From an uncultured Arachnia sp. (GTDB lineage: Bacteria > Actinomycetota > Actinomycetes > Propionibacteriales > Propionibacteriaceae): 64,000 bases of DNA. The notes under the pieces are model-generated. The model saw nothing but the letters and a program-made list of their open reading frames with translations. It did not search any database and had not been told where the DNA came from. Made by a program: the position numbers and the translations under genes. The DNA lies in NCBI GenBank assembly GCA_947499145.1, contig CANMNB010000005.1, positions 62,001 to 126,000 on the forward strand, read 5' to 3'. Each line of letters begins with the position of its first letter. Positions within the stretch are counted from its first letter, which is position 1. Below are positions 1 to 10,501 of the stretch, in pieces.

Positions 1-1776
<1,776 letters not shown>

Positions 1777-1786
<10 letters not shown>

Positions 1787-2337
1787 GCGAGGACAGGATC
1801 GTCGAGCACGCGGTCGGAATCCTGGACCGCTACGGACTGGCCGACCTGACGATGCGTCGGCTCGCCGAGGCGTTGGATGTCAAGGCCGGTGCGCTGTACT
1901 GGCATTTCCCGAACAAGCAGTCCCTGCTGGCCGGCGTCGCCGACCGGATCCTGGGCGATCTGCGCACGGAGGAGCCTGAGGACCCTGACGAGGCCCTGCA
2001 CACGTGGGCGTTCGAGCTTCGCGACGTGCTGCTGTCCCATCGCGACGCGGCCGAACTCGTGGCGTCGTCGCTCGCTCTGGGGCTCGGATCCGTGGACCCG
2101 GCGGCCACCGTCCGCACGCTCATGGCCCGGCGCGGAATGACCGACGAGGACGCCGACGCGGCGGCGCAGGCCTTCGTGCACTTCGTCCTCGGCCACGTGG
2201 TGGAGGAGCAGACCAAGCTGCAGCTCGCGGAGCTCGGGGTGATGCCGGCACAGGACGTCCGGCACTCGGAGCGTCAGTTCCGACGCGGGGTGGAGATCCT
2301 CGTCGCTGGTCTGCGGGTGGTCCCCTCGCTCAGCTGA
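1777..2337 (+). CDS. TetR-family transcriptional regulator
   Basis: A 186-residue repressor. The N-terminal helix-turn-helix includes LTMRRLAEALDVKAGALYWH (residues about 29-48), the classical TetR recognition region; the C-terminal helical domain resembles the TetR class C-domain. The start is the GTG at 1777 with GGAGGAGG about 8 bp upstream, inside the end of the GNAT gene. It converges on the P450 gene with an 8-bp tail overlap. The likely regulon is the GNAT-TetR unit and possibly the P450 (inference). The 19-bp palindrome at 511-529 is a candidate operator. The ligand is unknown. Confidence 0.85.
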
Positions 2338-3445
2338 GCACGACCGGGGCCTGCGCCCAACCCCCCAGCGGGAACTCCGCGCGTTCCCCCGCGGTCCCCG
2401 GGTCCAACGAGAGGTCAGCGGTCGCGTCGAGGACCTCCTCGAGGAGGACCCGGAGCTCGAGCGTCGCGAGCGGTCTCCCGGGGCAGACGTGGGGTCCGGC
2501 CCCGTAGACGAGGTTGTGCTGCGCGTGCCCCTCCGGGTCGTAGTGGTCCGGGTCGCCGAAGACCCTGGCGTCCCGGTTCGCCGCGGTCCAGTCCACGACC
2601 AGACGATCCCCGGCGTGGACGGGGCAGCCGGCCAGCTCGGCCTTGGTGGTGACCACCCTCCGGTTGGACACGAAGGGATCGTCGATGCGCAGCAGTTCGT
2701 CGATGGCCCGCTCCAGCGCCGCGGCGTCGTGCCGACGGGACCGCACGTCGGCCTCCAGGTCGGGTGACGCCGCGAGCTGGTGCAGGACGACCCCCACGCA
2801 GAGCGCGAGGGAGCCGAGGTCCCCGCCGGTCCAGTTCCGGAGGACGGAGACAAGCTCCTCGTGCGTCAGCGGCCTGTCCCCCACGCGGGTGCGTACCAGT
2901 TCGTCGGTGACGTCCCGCGGGGGCTGGGTGATGCGCTCGAGCCGAGGGACGAGTACCCGCGTGATGATGTGGTCGAAGTGCTGGGCGACGGCGGTGGTGC
3001 GTTCAAGCTCGCCGGAGCGGGTGGCCTCAGCGTTCTCCGCCACCCAACCGACGAGCTCGTCCTCCAGCTCCTCCGGCCAGCCGAGCCACACCAGCATGGC
3101 CCGCACCGCGTAGGTCGTTCCGAGGCCCCCGACCACGTCGATGGCCCGCGCGCGGGGTTGCTGGCAGACGGTCTCGCGCGCCACCCGGCGACAGGCGGCT
3201 TCGAGTGCACCCATCCGTTCAGGGGAGAAGAACGGGTCCAGCACCTCGCGGAACGCGGCGTGTTCCTCCCCGTCCAGGCCATTGGGGACCTGGAGGAACC
3301 GCGAGACGGCGCTGGAGTAGGTGACCGGATCGGTGATGACGGCATACACCTCCGGGTGGCCCACCACCCTGAGGTGGTCACCGCGGTCGACCACCATGTC
3401 GGGATGGGCGAGTGGCTGGTCGGACATGCTTCTGAAGTCACTCAC
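2330..3445 (-). CDS. Cytochrome P450
   Basis: A soluble 371-residue bacterial P450. The haem-ligand loop is YGAGPHVCPG with Cys at about residue 321; the K-helix ExxR is ELLR. The I-helix reads NWTGGDLGS, so the usual acid-Thr pair is replaced by Asp-Leu with Ser two residues later, a departure from AGxxT. The substrate is unknown. Either the GTG at 3445 or the ATG at 3427 may start it; neither has a strong ribosome site. It begins 6 bp after the pheT stop, so it is probably read through from the infC-pheT operon. No ferredoxin or reductase gene is nearby. Confidence 0.9.
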   Translation of the reverse strand: MSDFRSMSDQPLAHPDMVVDRGDHLRVVGHPEVYAVITDPVTYSSAVSRFLQVPNGLDGEEHAAFREVLDPFFSPERMGALEAACRRVARETVCQQPRARAIDVVGGLGTTYAVRAMLVWLGWPEELEDELVGWVAENAEATRSGELERTTAVAQHFDHIITRVLVPRLERITQPPRDVTDELVRTRVGDRPLTHEELVSVLRNWTGGDLGSLALCVGVVLHQLAASPDLEADVRSRRHDAAALERAIDELLRIDDPFVSNRRVVTTKAELAGCPVHAGDRLVVDWTAANRDARVFGDPDHYDPEGHAQHNLVYGAGPHVCPGRPLATLELRVLLEEVLDATADLSLDPGTAGERAEFPLGGWAQAPVVLS

Positions 3446-3451
3446 GTCGCG

Positions 3452-5947
3452 TCACGCCCGCTGGACGGCCCCGCACCGCTCGGCGGCCACGGCCACGGCG
3501 CGCTGCCGGGCCTCCCCCGCCTGCTCGTCCGTCAGCGTGTGGTCGGCACGGAACCGCAGCGCGAAGGCCAGCGACTTCCGACCCTCGCCGATCTGCTCGC
3601 CCCGATAGACGTCGAACAGGTGGATCGACTCCAGGAGATCACCTGCGCCGTCGACGAGCGCCTGTTCGACGTCGGACGCCGCGACGTCCTCGTCCACCAC
3701 CAGCGCGACGTCCTCCTTGGCGACTGGGAACCCGGACAGGGGGTGGACCACCCGCTCGGCGGGCTCGGCGCGCAGCAGGCGCCCGAGGTCGAACTCGACG
3801 GCGCACGCCCGCGGCGGGAGCTCGTAGGCCGCCACGACCCGGGGGTGCAGCTCCCCAGCCCAGCCGACGACCTCGCCGTCCAGCAGCAGCTCCGCGCACC
3901 GCCCCGGGTGCCATGGCGCCTGCGACGCGGAGCGGCGCTCGAGACGCACCCCGATCGCGGACGCGGCGGCCTCGGCAAACGCCACGACGTGGCGCCAATC
4001 GGCCGCTACGGCGGCGGTGTCCCACGACGCAGGAATCCAGTTGCCTGCCACGACGGCGGCCACCATCTCGGGCTGCGCAGGCAGGGCCGCCTCCAGCGCG
4101 GCGACTTCGTCGACGGCTGGGGCCCGGTCCACCCCGGGGCGGGGTGCCGCGGGTGTGCCGGCGTCGAGGTAGACGCTCCCGTGCTCGAAGACGGCTAGGT
4201 CGTCGAGGCTGCGCGAGCGGTTCCGGGCCACGGCCGAGAACAGTCCGGGCAGGAGCGACGTGCGCAGGAAGGGATGGGTCTCGTCCAGCGGGTTCGCCAG
4301 CCGGACGGCGCCGCGACGGGGGTCGTCCGTGTCGAGGCCGAGCCGGTCCAGGTCTCCGGTGGCGACGAACGGGAGGCTGAGCAGTTCGGTGAAGCCGAGG
4401 TGAGCGAGGGCTGCCTTCGCCCGCCTGCGGGCACGCTGCAGGGCGGTGAGCCCCCCGCCGGCCGGGGCAGTCGGCAACGTCAACCCGATGCGGTCGTAGC
4501 CGAACTTCCGGCCGATCTCCTCGACGACGTCGTAGGGATCGACGAGGTCGCTCCGCCACGTCGGGACCTCGAGGCTCAGCGAGTCTCCGAGCGCCGTGAC
4601 GTGAACACCGCCGGCCTGCAGGATCCGTACCTGGTCCGCGGCGGGCACGTCGGCCCCCAGAACTGCCGGGGCGAGGCCGGTGCGCACCGTGAGCCGGTGG
4701 CGCTCGGGGGCGTGCCCAACCACCGTGGCCCCGGCGGAGACCTTACCCCCGCCGAACGTCGCGAGGAGCTCGGCGGCCCGGCTGGCGGCCGCCCACGGCA
4801 CGCCCGGGTCCACCGTGCGCTCGAAGCGCTTGGAGGCCTCCGAGAACAGGCCGTGGCGCCGGAAGGTGCGTGAGACGCTGGCCGGCTGGAAGTGCGCGGC
4901 CTCCAGCACGATCGACGAGGTCTGATCGGAGACCTCCGTGAGCTCGCCGCCCATCACGCCGGCGAGGCCGATGGGGCCGGAGTCGTCGGTGATCAGGAGG
5001 TCGTCGGCGTCCAGCTCGCGGTCAATGCCGTCGAGGGTGCGCAGCCGCTCCCCTTCACGGGCCAGTCGGACCCGGATCGGCCCCTGGAGCTTTGCAGCAT
5101 CGTAGGCGTGCAACGGCTGGCCGGACTCCAGCATGACGTAGTTGGTGACGTCGACCGCCAGCGAGATGGATCGCATGCCGGCGGCGCGCAACCGGTCGGC
5201 CATCCACGAGGGGGATGCGGCCGACGGGTCGATGCCGTCGATCGTCAGCGCGATGAACGAGGAGCAGCGGTCAGACTCGAGCTCGACGGGGTGGCCCTCG
5301 GACACCGGGGCGGGCATCGGATCGCCGTACGGATCGCGGAAGCTCACACCAGCGGCGATCGCGGCCTCGCGGGCGAGTCCACGCATCGAGAGGCAGTATC
5401 CGAGATCCGGGGTGATCTCCATGTCGAGGACCTCGTCGGCGCTCCAGAGCAGCTCCAGCGCATCGTCCCCGGGCCGCGCGCCGGAGGCGGGGTCGAGGAC
5501 GATGATGCCGTCGTGGTCATCCCCCAACCCGAGCTCCAGTTCGGAGCAGATCATGCCGTCGGAGACGTGACCGTAGGTCTTGCGCGCGGAGATGGCGAAG
5601 TCCCCCGGCAGCACGGCGCCGGGCAGCGCCACGACCACGAGATCGTCGACCGCGAAATTCGACGCCCCGCACACGATCCCGCGGGACGCGGGCGCCTCCT
5701 CGGTGGCCGGGTCGTTGTGGTGCTCGCCGACGTCGACGTGGCACCAGCGGATGGTCTTGCCGTTCTTTTGGGGCTCGTCCGCGAAGTCGAGGACACGCCC
5801 CACCACCAGGGGGCCGGTGGCCGTGGGCCCGGTGGCCTCGATCCGCTCGACCGTCAGGCCAAGGCCAGTGAAGCGGTCGGCGATCTGCGCCGTGGTCGCC
5901 TCAGGCAGCTCGACCAGGTCGCGCAGCCAGGAGATCGGGGCCTTCAT
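3452..5947 (-). CDS. pheT: Phenylalanine--tRNA ligase beta subunit
   Basis: An 831-residue beta chain of the alpha2-beta2 enzyme that charges tRNA-Phe. It starts MKAPISWLRDLVELPE, has the OB-fold tRNA-binding domain (about 40-150), the B3/B4 editing domain, the B5 domain and the C-terminal FDX-ACB anticodon-binding domain ending near GAVQRA. The ATG at 5947 overlaps the pheS stop by 4 bp (ATGA), so synthesis is coupled. An upstream in-frame extension to 6214 lies inside pheS and is rejected. Length and domains match the family. Confidence 0.97.
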   Translation of the reverse strand: MKAPISWLRDLVELPEATTAQIADRFTGLGLTVERIEATGPTATGPLVVGRVLDFADEPQKNGKTIRWCHVDVGEHHNDPATEEAPASRGIVCGASNFAVDDLVVVALPGAVLPGDFAISARKTYGHVSDGMICSELELGLGDDHDGIIVLDPASGARPGDDALELLWSADEVLDMEITPDLGYCLSMRGLAREAAIAAGVSFRDPYGDPMPAPVSEGHPVELESDRCSSFIALTIDGIDPSAASPSWMADRLRAAGMRSISLAVDVTNYVMLESGQPLHAYDAAKLQGPIRVRLAREGERLRTLDGIDRELDADDLLITDDSGPIGLAGVMGGELTEVSDQTSSIVLEAAHFQPASVSRTFRRHGLFSEASKRFERTVDPGVPWAAASRAAELLATFGGGKVSAGATVVGHAPERHRLTVRTGLAPAVLGADVPAADQVRILQAGGVHVTALGDSLSLEVPTWRSDLVDPYDVVEEIGRKFGYDRIGLTLPTAPAGGGLTALQRARRRAKAALAHLGFTELLSLPFVATGDLDRLGLDTDDPRRGAVRLANPLDETHPFLRTSLLPGLFSAVARNRSRSLDDLAVFEHGSVYLDAGTPAAPRPGVDRAPAVDEVAALEAALPAQPEMVAAVVAGNWIPASWDTAAVAADWRHVVAFAEAAASAIGVRLERRSASQAPWHPGRCAELLLDGEVVGWAGELHPRVVAAYELPPRACAVEFDLGRLLRAEPAERVVHPLSGFPVAKEDVALVVDEDVAASDVEQALVDGAGDLLESIHLFDVYRGEQIGEGRKSLAFALRFRADHTLTDEQAGEARQRAVAVAAERCGAVQRA

Positions 5948-7053
5948 CGGGCACCTCCATTCAGGGAGTGGCTGAAGCGGACGTCGCCCTCGACGAAGTC
6001 GCGCAGGTCGGGCGCGCCGGTGCGGAACATGACGGTGCGGTCGACGCCCATCCCGAAGGCGAAGCCCGAGTAGACGTCGGGGTCGACGCCGGCGGCGCGG
6101 AGTACGCGAGGGTTGACCACGCCGCAGCCCCCCCATTCGATCCAACCCTCGCTGCGACAGGTCCGACAGGGCGCGTCCGGGTTGCCCACGGACTCGCCGT
6201 GGCAGACGAAGCACTGCACGTCGACCTCTGCGGAGGGCTCGGTGAAGGGGAAGTAGTGCGGACGCATCCGGGTGCGCACGTCACCGAACATGGCGCGCGC
6301 GAAGTGGTCGAGGGTCCCACGCAGGTCCGCCATCGAGATGCCCTTGTCCACGACGAGGCCCTCCAACTGGTGGAAGACGGGCAGGTGGGTGGCGTCGTAC
6401 TCGTCGGCACGGAACACCTTGCCGGGGCTGACGACGTAGAGCGGGACGCCGCGTTCCAGCAGCGAGCGGATCTGGACCGGCGACGTCTGGGTGCGCATCA
6501 GCTTGCCGGCCGACGGCGGGTCCACCCAGAGCGTGTCCTGCTCGCCGCGCGCCGGGTGGTCCGGGGCCAGGTTGAGGGCGTCGAAGTTGTACCACTCGGC
6601 CTCCAGCTCTGGGCCCTCCGCCACTTCCCAGCCCATCGAGACGAAGACGTCGCACATTTCGTCGATGAGGGTGGTGATGGGATGCAGGGCCCCCCGGGGC
6701 GCGAGGGCGACGGGAAGGGTCATGTCCACGCGTTCGGCGCGGAGCGATGCCTCGAGCTCCGCCGCGGCGAGCTCCTCGGTGCGTGCTGCCAGGGAGTGGT
6801 TGACCCGGCCACGGGCGGCGCCGACGCGGGCACCGGCCTCCTTGCGGGCGGCCGGGGGGAGCGCACCGATCTCGCGGTTGGCCAGCGCGAGCGGGGACCG
6901 ATCGCCGGCATGGTCGAGGCGCACCTGCTTCAGCTCGGCGGTGCTGTTCGCGGCCGCGATGGCGGCCAGGGCGGACTCCACGTACCCGTCGATCACCTCG
7001 GGCGCCAGCGCGGCGACCTGCTTCGGGTCGTAGTTGTCGTTCGGCCCTGACAT
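5944..7053 (-). CDS. pheS: Phenylalanine--tRNA ligase alpha subunit
   Basis: A 369-residue catalytic subunit. It has an N-terminal coiled-coil arm (about 1-100), then the class II core with the motif 2 region (FRADEYDATHLPVFHQLEG) and motif 3 near the C-terminus (GFAFGMGVDRTVMFR). It contains the Cys-rich insertion CFVCHGE...CRTC seen in actinobacterial and other PheS proteins. It lies downstream of a SpoU-type rRNA methylase in the infC operon and overlaps pheT by 4 bp. Confidence 0.97.
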   Translation of the reverse strand: MSGPNDNYDPKQVAALAPEVIDGYVESALAAIAAANSTAELKQVRLDHAGDRSPLALANREIGALPPAARKEAGARVGAARGRVNHSLAARTEELAAAELEASLRAERVDMTLPVALAPRGALHPITTLIDEMCDVFVSMGWEVAEGPELEAEWYNFDALNLAPDHPARGEQDTLWVDPPSAGKLMRTQTSPVQIRSLLERGVPLYVVSPGKVFRADEYDATHLPVFHQLEGLVVDKGISMADLRGTLDHFARAMFGDVRTRMRPHYFPFTEPSAEVDVQCFVCHGESVGNPDAPCRTCRSEGWIEWGGCGVVNPRVLRAAGVDPDVYSGFAFGMGVDRTVMFRTGAPDLRDFVEGDVRFSHSLNGGAR

Positions 7054-7062
7054 GGATACTCC

Positions 7063-7869
7063 TCAGGCTTGGCCACGGCGCTGGGCCGAGGCGGTTTGGT
7101 ACAGGCAAATGGCGGCGGCGCTGGAGAGGTTGAGGCTCTCCGCGTCCCCCCACATGGGAACGGCGACGCTCCGGTCGGCCAAAGCGGCGTCCTCCGCGGG
7201 CAGGCCCCACGCCTCGTTGCCCATGATCCAGGCGGTGGGCCGCTCCAGTCCTCCGGCTGCCGCGAGGAGGTCGAGCTCGTCGCCGGCCCCGTCGGCCGCC
7301 AGCACCTGCATGCCCTGACGTCGCACATGTTCCACGGCATCGGTCAGCGGAATCCCGGTGATGATCGGCAGGTGGAACATGGATCCGACGGTGGAGCGCA
7401 CCGTCTTCGGGTTGTGCAGCTCCACCGAGCCAGTGGTCAGCACCACGGCGTCGGCACCGAAGGCGTCGGCGCACCGGATGACCGTGCCGGCGTTGCCCGG
7501 GTCCCGCACCTGTGCGCAGATCACCACCAGCCTCGCCTGGGCGGGCAGGTCGTCCAGTGACGTCGGGACCTGTCGACACACGGCCACGAGCCCCTGCGGG
7601 GTGACGGTGTCGCTCAGCTGCCCCATCTGTTCGGCGCTGGCCCGATGCACCGGGACCCCGGCGTCGGCCAGGAGATCGGCATGCTTCTCCGGTTCCGCGA
7701 CGATGACGTCCTGGACGACCCCGGCACCGAGTGCCTCACGGACGGCCTGCCGGCCCTCCACGAGGAATCGGCCGGCGGCGTCGCGGCCCTTGCGGGCGGT
7801 CAGACGACGAACGGAACGCAGCGCCGCGACACCAAGGTCGGGCGCTGCGTTCCGTGTCAGCTGGTTCAC
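7063..7869 (-). CDS. TrmH/SpoU-family RNA 2'-O-methyltransferase
   Basis: A 268-residue SPOUT methylase with an N-terminal substrate-binding domain and the three SpoU motifs: RDPGNAGTVIRCADAFGAD, then WIMGNEAWGLP, then LNLSSAAAICLYQ at the C-terminus, which form the trefoil knot and SAM site. The target is probably rRNA or tRNA ribose; the exact nucleotide cannot be told. The GTG at 7869 is used because it begins one base after the rplT stop and the family N-terminus starts there; a longer frame to 7989 would overlap rplT. Co-transcription with rplT and pheST is expected. Confidence 0.88.
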   Translation of the reverse strand: MNQLTRNAAPDLGVAALRSVRRLTARKGRDAAGRFLVEGRQAVREALGAGVVQDVIVAEPEKHADLLADAGVPVHRASAEQMGQLSDTVTPQGLVAVCRQVPTSLDDLPAQARLVVICAQVRDPGNAGTVIRCADAFGADAVVLTTGSVELHNPKTVRSTVGSMFHLPIITGIPLTDAVEHVRRQGMQVLAADGAGDELDLLAAAGGLERPTAWIMGNEAWGLPAEDAALADRSVAVPMWGDAESLNLSSAAAICLYQTASAQRRGQA

Positions 7870-7870
7870 C

Positions 7871-8242
7871 TCAGGCGGCAGCGGACGTGGTCTGGTTCTC
7901 CTTGGCGACGGCGACCAGCGCGGCGAACGCGGGGGCGTCGCTGACGGCGAGCTCGGCCAGAATCTTGCGGTCCACCTCGACGCCGGCATTCTTCAGGCCG
8001 TTGATGAGGCGGTTGTAGGTCATGCCCTCGGCGCGGGCCGCCGCGTTGATGCGCTGGATCCACAGGCTGCGGAAGTCACCCTTGCGGGCACGGCGGTCAC
8101 GGTACGAGTAGGTGGCCGAGTGGAGGATCTGCTCCTTGGCCTTGCGGTAGAGGCGCGAGCGCTGGCCCCGGTAGCCGGATGCCTGCTCGAGGACTTCGCG
8201 ACGCTTCTTCATCGCATTCACAGAACGCTTGACGCGTGCCAT
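7871..8242 (-). CDS. rplT: 50S ribosomal protein L20
   Basis: A 123-residue highly basic protein starting [15 protein letters not shown], with the conserved YRKAKEQ and [11 protein letters not shown] segments. L20 binds 23S rRNA early in 50S assembly and in several bacteria represses its own operon by binding the leader. It sits third in infC-rpmI-rplT. Length is normal. Confidence 0.98.
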   Translation of the reverse strand: MARVKRSVNAMKKRREVLEQASGYRGQRSRLYRKAKEQILHSATYSYRDRRARKGDFRSLWIQRINAAARAEGMTYNRLINGLKNAGVEVDRKILAELAVSDAPAFAALVAVAKENQTTSAAA

Positions 8243-8309
8243 GGGTTACTCCTTGGTGGAAGGGCCGGTTCCTTGAGTCGCCGGCCGGGTGGGTCTACGG
8301 GGGTGAGGC

Positions 8310-8516
8310 TCAGCGGCCCTGGTGCTTGCCGAGCAGCTTCTTGGCCTGCTTGACGTCAGCGGGAGCCATCTCCTCGAGGCCCTTGAGGCGACGGAGGCGG
8401 CGGGAGGACTTGTGGGCGTTGAGGTGACCGAGGTTGGCCTGACGGTGCATCAGCTTGCCCGACCCCGTCACCTTGAAGCGCTTCTTGGCGCCCGAGTGCG
8501 TCTTCATCTTCGGCAT
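8310..8516 (-). CDS. rpmI: 50S ribosomal protein L35
   Basis: A 68-residue protein starting MPKMKTHSGAKKRFKVTG, the invariant L35 N-terminus. It lies between infC and rplT, the standard order. The following 66-bp spacer to rplT holds the rplT ribosome site and no other recognised element. Confidence 0.98.
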   Translation of the reverse strand: MPKMKTHSGAKKRFKVTGSGKLMHRQANLGHLNAHKSSRRLRRLKGLEEMAPADVKQAKKLLGKHQGR

Positions 8517-8545
8517 GGTGGTTGCTCTCTTCCTAGGTGATCGAC

Positions 8546-9226
8546 TCAGAGGTCGATGTCGGGGTCCATGTTGTCTGCCGGACCCTTCTTCTTCTTGGTC
8601 GGCTGCGGAGCCGGCGGCCGTTCGGCAGCGGGTGCCGTCTCCGCCACGGGCTCGTGGGGTTCGTCGGCCTTGCGGGCCTGACGGTCCGCTGCCTTCTCCG
8701 CTCGGGCCTCGGTCTTCTTCTTGGTGGGACCGAGGACCATCAGCATGTTGCGGCCGTCCTGCTTGGGGGTGGACTCGACGTAGCCGAACTCGGCGACGTC
8801 CTCCGCGAGGCGCCGCAGCAAATCGATGCCCAGTTCGGGCCGGGACTGCTCACGACCTCGGAACATGATGGTGATCTTCACCTTGTCCCCGCCCTTGAGG
8901 AACCGCACGACGTGACCCTTCTTGGTCTCGTAGTCGTGGTTGTCGATCTTGAGGCGGAGCTTCATCTCCTTGGTGATCGTGTTCGTCTGGTTCTTCCGGG
9001 CGTCGCGCTGCTTCTGCGCGTTCTCGTACTTGAACTTCCCGTAGTCCATCAACTTGCAGACCGGCGGACGCGCCTGCGGGGCCACCTCGACCAGGTCGAG
9101 ATCGTTCTCGGCCGCCAGACGCAGCGCGTCCTCGACGCGCACGATGCCCACCTGCTCGCCATTGGGGCCGACGAGCCGGACTTCGGGTACTCGGATGCGA
9201 TCATTGATCCGCGGTTCAGTGCTGAT
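8546..9226 (-). CDS. infC: Translation initiation factor IF-3 (probable ATC start)
   Basis: Family sequence begins [18 protein letters not shown]; the IF3 N-domain, linker and C-domain ([10 protein letters not shown]) follow, then a Lys/Pro/Ala-rich tail, 226 residues in all. The codon before STEPRIND is ATC (9226-9224), preceded by CTGGAGGACCC, a good ribosome site. A rare AUU/AUC start is known for infC in other bacteria, where IF3 discriminates against it and so represses itself. The alternative ATG at 9268 adds 14 unconserved residues and its GGAGG lies inside a terminator-like hairpin, so it is less likely. Confidence 0.9.
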   Translation of the reverse strand: MSTEPRINDRIRVPEVRLVGPNGEQVGIVRVEDALRLAAENDLDLVEVAPQARPPVCKLMDYGKFKYENAQKQRDARKNQTNTITKEMKLRLKIDNHDYETKKGHVVRFLKGGDKVKITIMFRGREQSRPELGIDLLRRLAEDVAEFGYVESTPKQDGRNMLMVLGPTKKKTEARAEKAADRQARKADEPHEPVAETAPAAERPPAPQPTKKKKGPADNMDPDIDL

Positions 9227-9270
9227 GGGTCCTCCAGGAGTTGGATCTGTGTGCCAGTGCCGTGACATGC

Positions 9271-9319
9271 AAAAGGCCTCCGCACATGCGAAGGCCTGAC
9301 GGGCACCCCGAGGGGTGCC
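9271..9319 (-). terminator. Tandem hairpins in the infC leader, probable attenuator
   Basis: On the minus-strand RNA, GGCACCCC-TC-GGGGTGCC (9302-9319, perfect 8-bp arms) is followed by an 11-bp stem, 9274-9297 (one G-U pair), and then UUUU. The second element has the form of an intrinsic terminator and lies about 45 nt before the infC start, in a leader of about 185 nt. Transcription attenuation of infC-rpmI-rplT by L20 or another factor is inferred by analogy with other phyla. The antiterminator was not worked out. Confidence 0.6.
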
Positions 9320-9417
9320 ATGGTCACCGACCCGGATCCGTCCAGCGGCGCCAGGTGGGAGGTCAGCCTCCACTTCCAGTGCGGATCCTGCCCGAGGACA
9401 GGTCACGACATCGAGCC

Positions 9418-9446
9418 ATGTTACCCCAGTGCAGGCCGTGGTCCAA
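9418..9446 (-). promoter_or_regulatory. Promoter of the infC-rpmI-rplT-pheST operon
   Basis: On the minus strand a -35 TTGGAC (9446-9441) and a -10 TAACAT (9423-9418) are separated by exactly 17 bp, a good vegetative-sigma match. It lies between the end of the SseB-like gene and infC, giving a leader of about 185 nt. No comparable promoter was found between infC and pheT, so this may drive the whole unit including P450. Confidence 0.6.
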
Positions 9447-9452
9447 ACCGCC

Positions 9453-9953
9453 TCAGCCGTCGGTATCCGCCGCACGGACCCACGCGAAGCCGCCGTCCTC
9501 GAACTCCACGAGCCGCTGGCCGTCGGCAATCTGCTCCAGCATCTGCCCCTCCACGACGAGGGGCGCGGGGCCGGCGACGTCGACGAGCAGGCGGCTGGCC
9601 CCGGCAGGCGCGACCGTGGCACAGAGCTCGTCCATCAGGCACGGGACGGGACGCGCGTCGACCCGCCAGCGCCGCAGCGAGTCCAGTCCCGTGAAGGCCA
9701 GGAGATGGGTGGCCTCGCCGTCGCTGAGCGTCACCGCCGCCATCTCGGCGTGCCGGTCGGGATCGGGATGGTCCGTCTCGTCGCCCGAGGCGACGATGGG
9801 CATGAGCAGCCTCGACGCGCACAGCGCCACGACGGCGCGGGCGTAGGCGACCTGGTCGGTCACCGACGCCAGCGCGACGCGGACCAACGGGTCGGGGGCG
9901 CCGTCGTCACCGGCGAACCGGGCATTGGGCTGGGCGAGTGTGCGGTGTTGCAT
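9453..9953 (-). CDS. SseB-family protein
   Basis: A 166-residue soluble protein whose pattern ([12 protein letters not shown] near residue 47, then [16 protein letters not shown], then a C-terminal LVEFEDGGF segment) matches the SseB N-terminal domain family found as a single gene beside infC in many actinobacteria. SseB is named for enhanced serine sensitivity in enterobacteria; the actinobacterial role is unknown. The ATG start at 9953 is the only reasonable one. It ends 7 bp before the infC promoter. Confidence 0.75.
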   Translation of the reverse strand: MQHRTLAQPNARFAGDDGAPDPLVRVALASVTDQVAYARAVVALCASRLLMPIVASGDETDHPDPDRHAEMAAVTLSDGEATHLLAFTGLDSLRRWRVDARPVPCLMDELCATVAPAGASRLLVDVAGPAPLVVEGQMLEQIADGQRLVEFEDGGFAWVRAADTDG

Positions 9954-10015
9954 GGACGCCGAGACTACCGCGGCCCCGATCGCTGGCCAGGACGGGTTGT
10001 GCGAAGCTTGGGAGC

Positions 10016-10498
10016 ATGGAGATCTCGCTCATCGTCACGATCGCGCTCGTGGTCATCGTGGTGGCCGTCACCGCAGGACTGTGGGCCGCCCGCAGGACGA
10101 CCAGACCGGTCCTGATGGGCCTGGGACTGGCGCTCGCCTCCGTCGGGCTCTACCTGACGCAGCTGACCCGGCTGGCCATCAACGGCATCCTCAGCATCGT
10201 GGACTGGGCGCAGCGCACCCCCTGGAGCGAGGCGATGACGTGGGGCGCCGGACTGCTGGCCGCCGGCATCGTGCTGCTCGGGATCGGAGCCGCGTTGAAG
10301 TCCGGGCCCACACGGGCTCCGCGGGAGACGGCCCGCCCCGCCACACCGGCTCCTGGACCCCGTGAGGGTGTGTCCGCCGGTCAGCGTCCGAGCGTGACCG
10401 AACCGAAGCGCCCCACTCCCAAGCCGGCCGCCGACAAGCACACGGATCCCGAAGACGCGGAGATCGAGGCGATCCTGCGCAAGCGCGGGATCATGTGA
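10016..10498 (+). CDS. Small membrane protein of unknown function
   Basis: A 160-residue protein with three predicted membrane segments (about 3-26, 33-58 and 75-97), then a basic, Pro/Ala-rich cytoplasmic tail ending in an acidic helix, DPEDAEIEAILRKRGIM, that looks conserved rather than random. I do not recognise the family. It is a lone plus-strand gene between minus-strand genes: 62 bp after the divergent SseB-like start, and its stop lies 3 bp from the stop of the PH-domain gene. The ATG is at 10016. Confidence 0.65.
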   Translation: MEISLIVTIALVVIVVAVTAGLWAARRTTRPVLMGLGLALASVGLYLTQLTRLAINGILSIVDWAQRTPWSEAMTWGAGLLAAGIVLLGIGAALKSGPTRAPRETARPATPAPGPREGVSAGQRPSVTEPKRPTPKPAADKHTDPEDAEIEAILRKRGIM

Positions 10499-10501
10499 GG
10501 T

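Noticed and set aside
9227-9622. Extended infC frame and the ATG at 9268 as main start
   Set aside because: The upstream part is the leader with promoter and hairpins; the ATG at 9268 has its ribosome site inside a terminator stem and encodes unconserved residues. It is kept only as an alternative.
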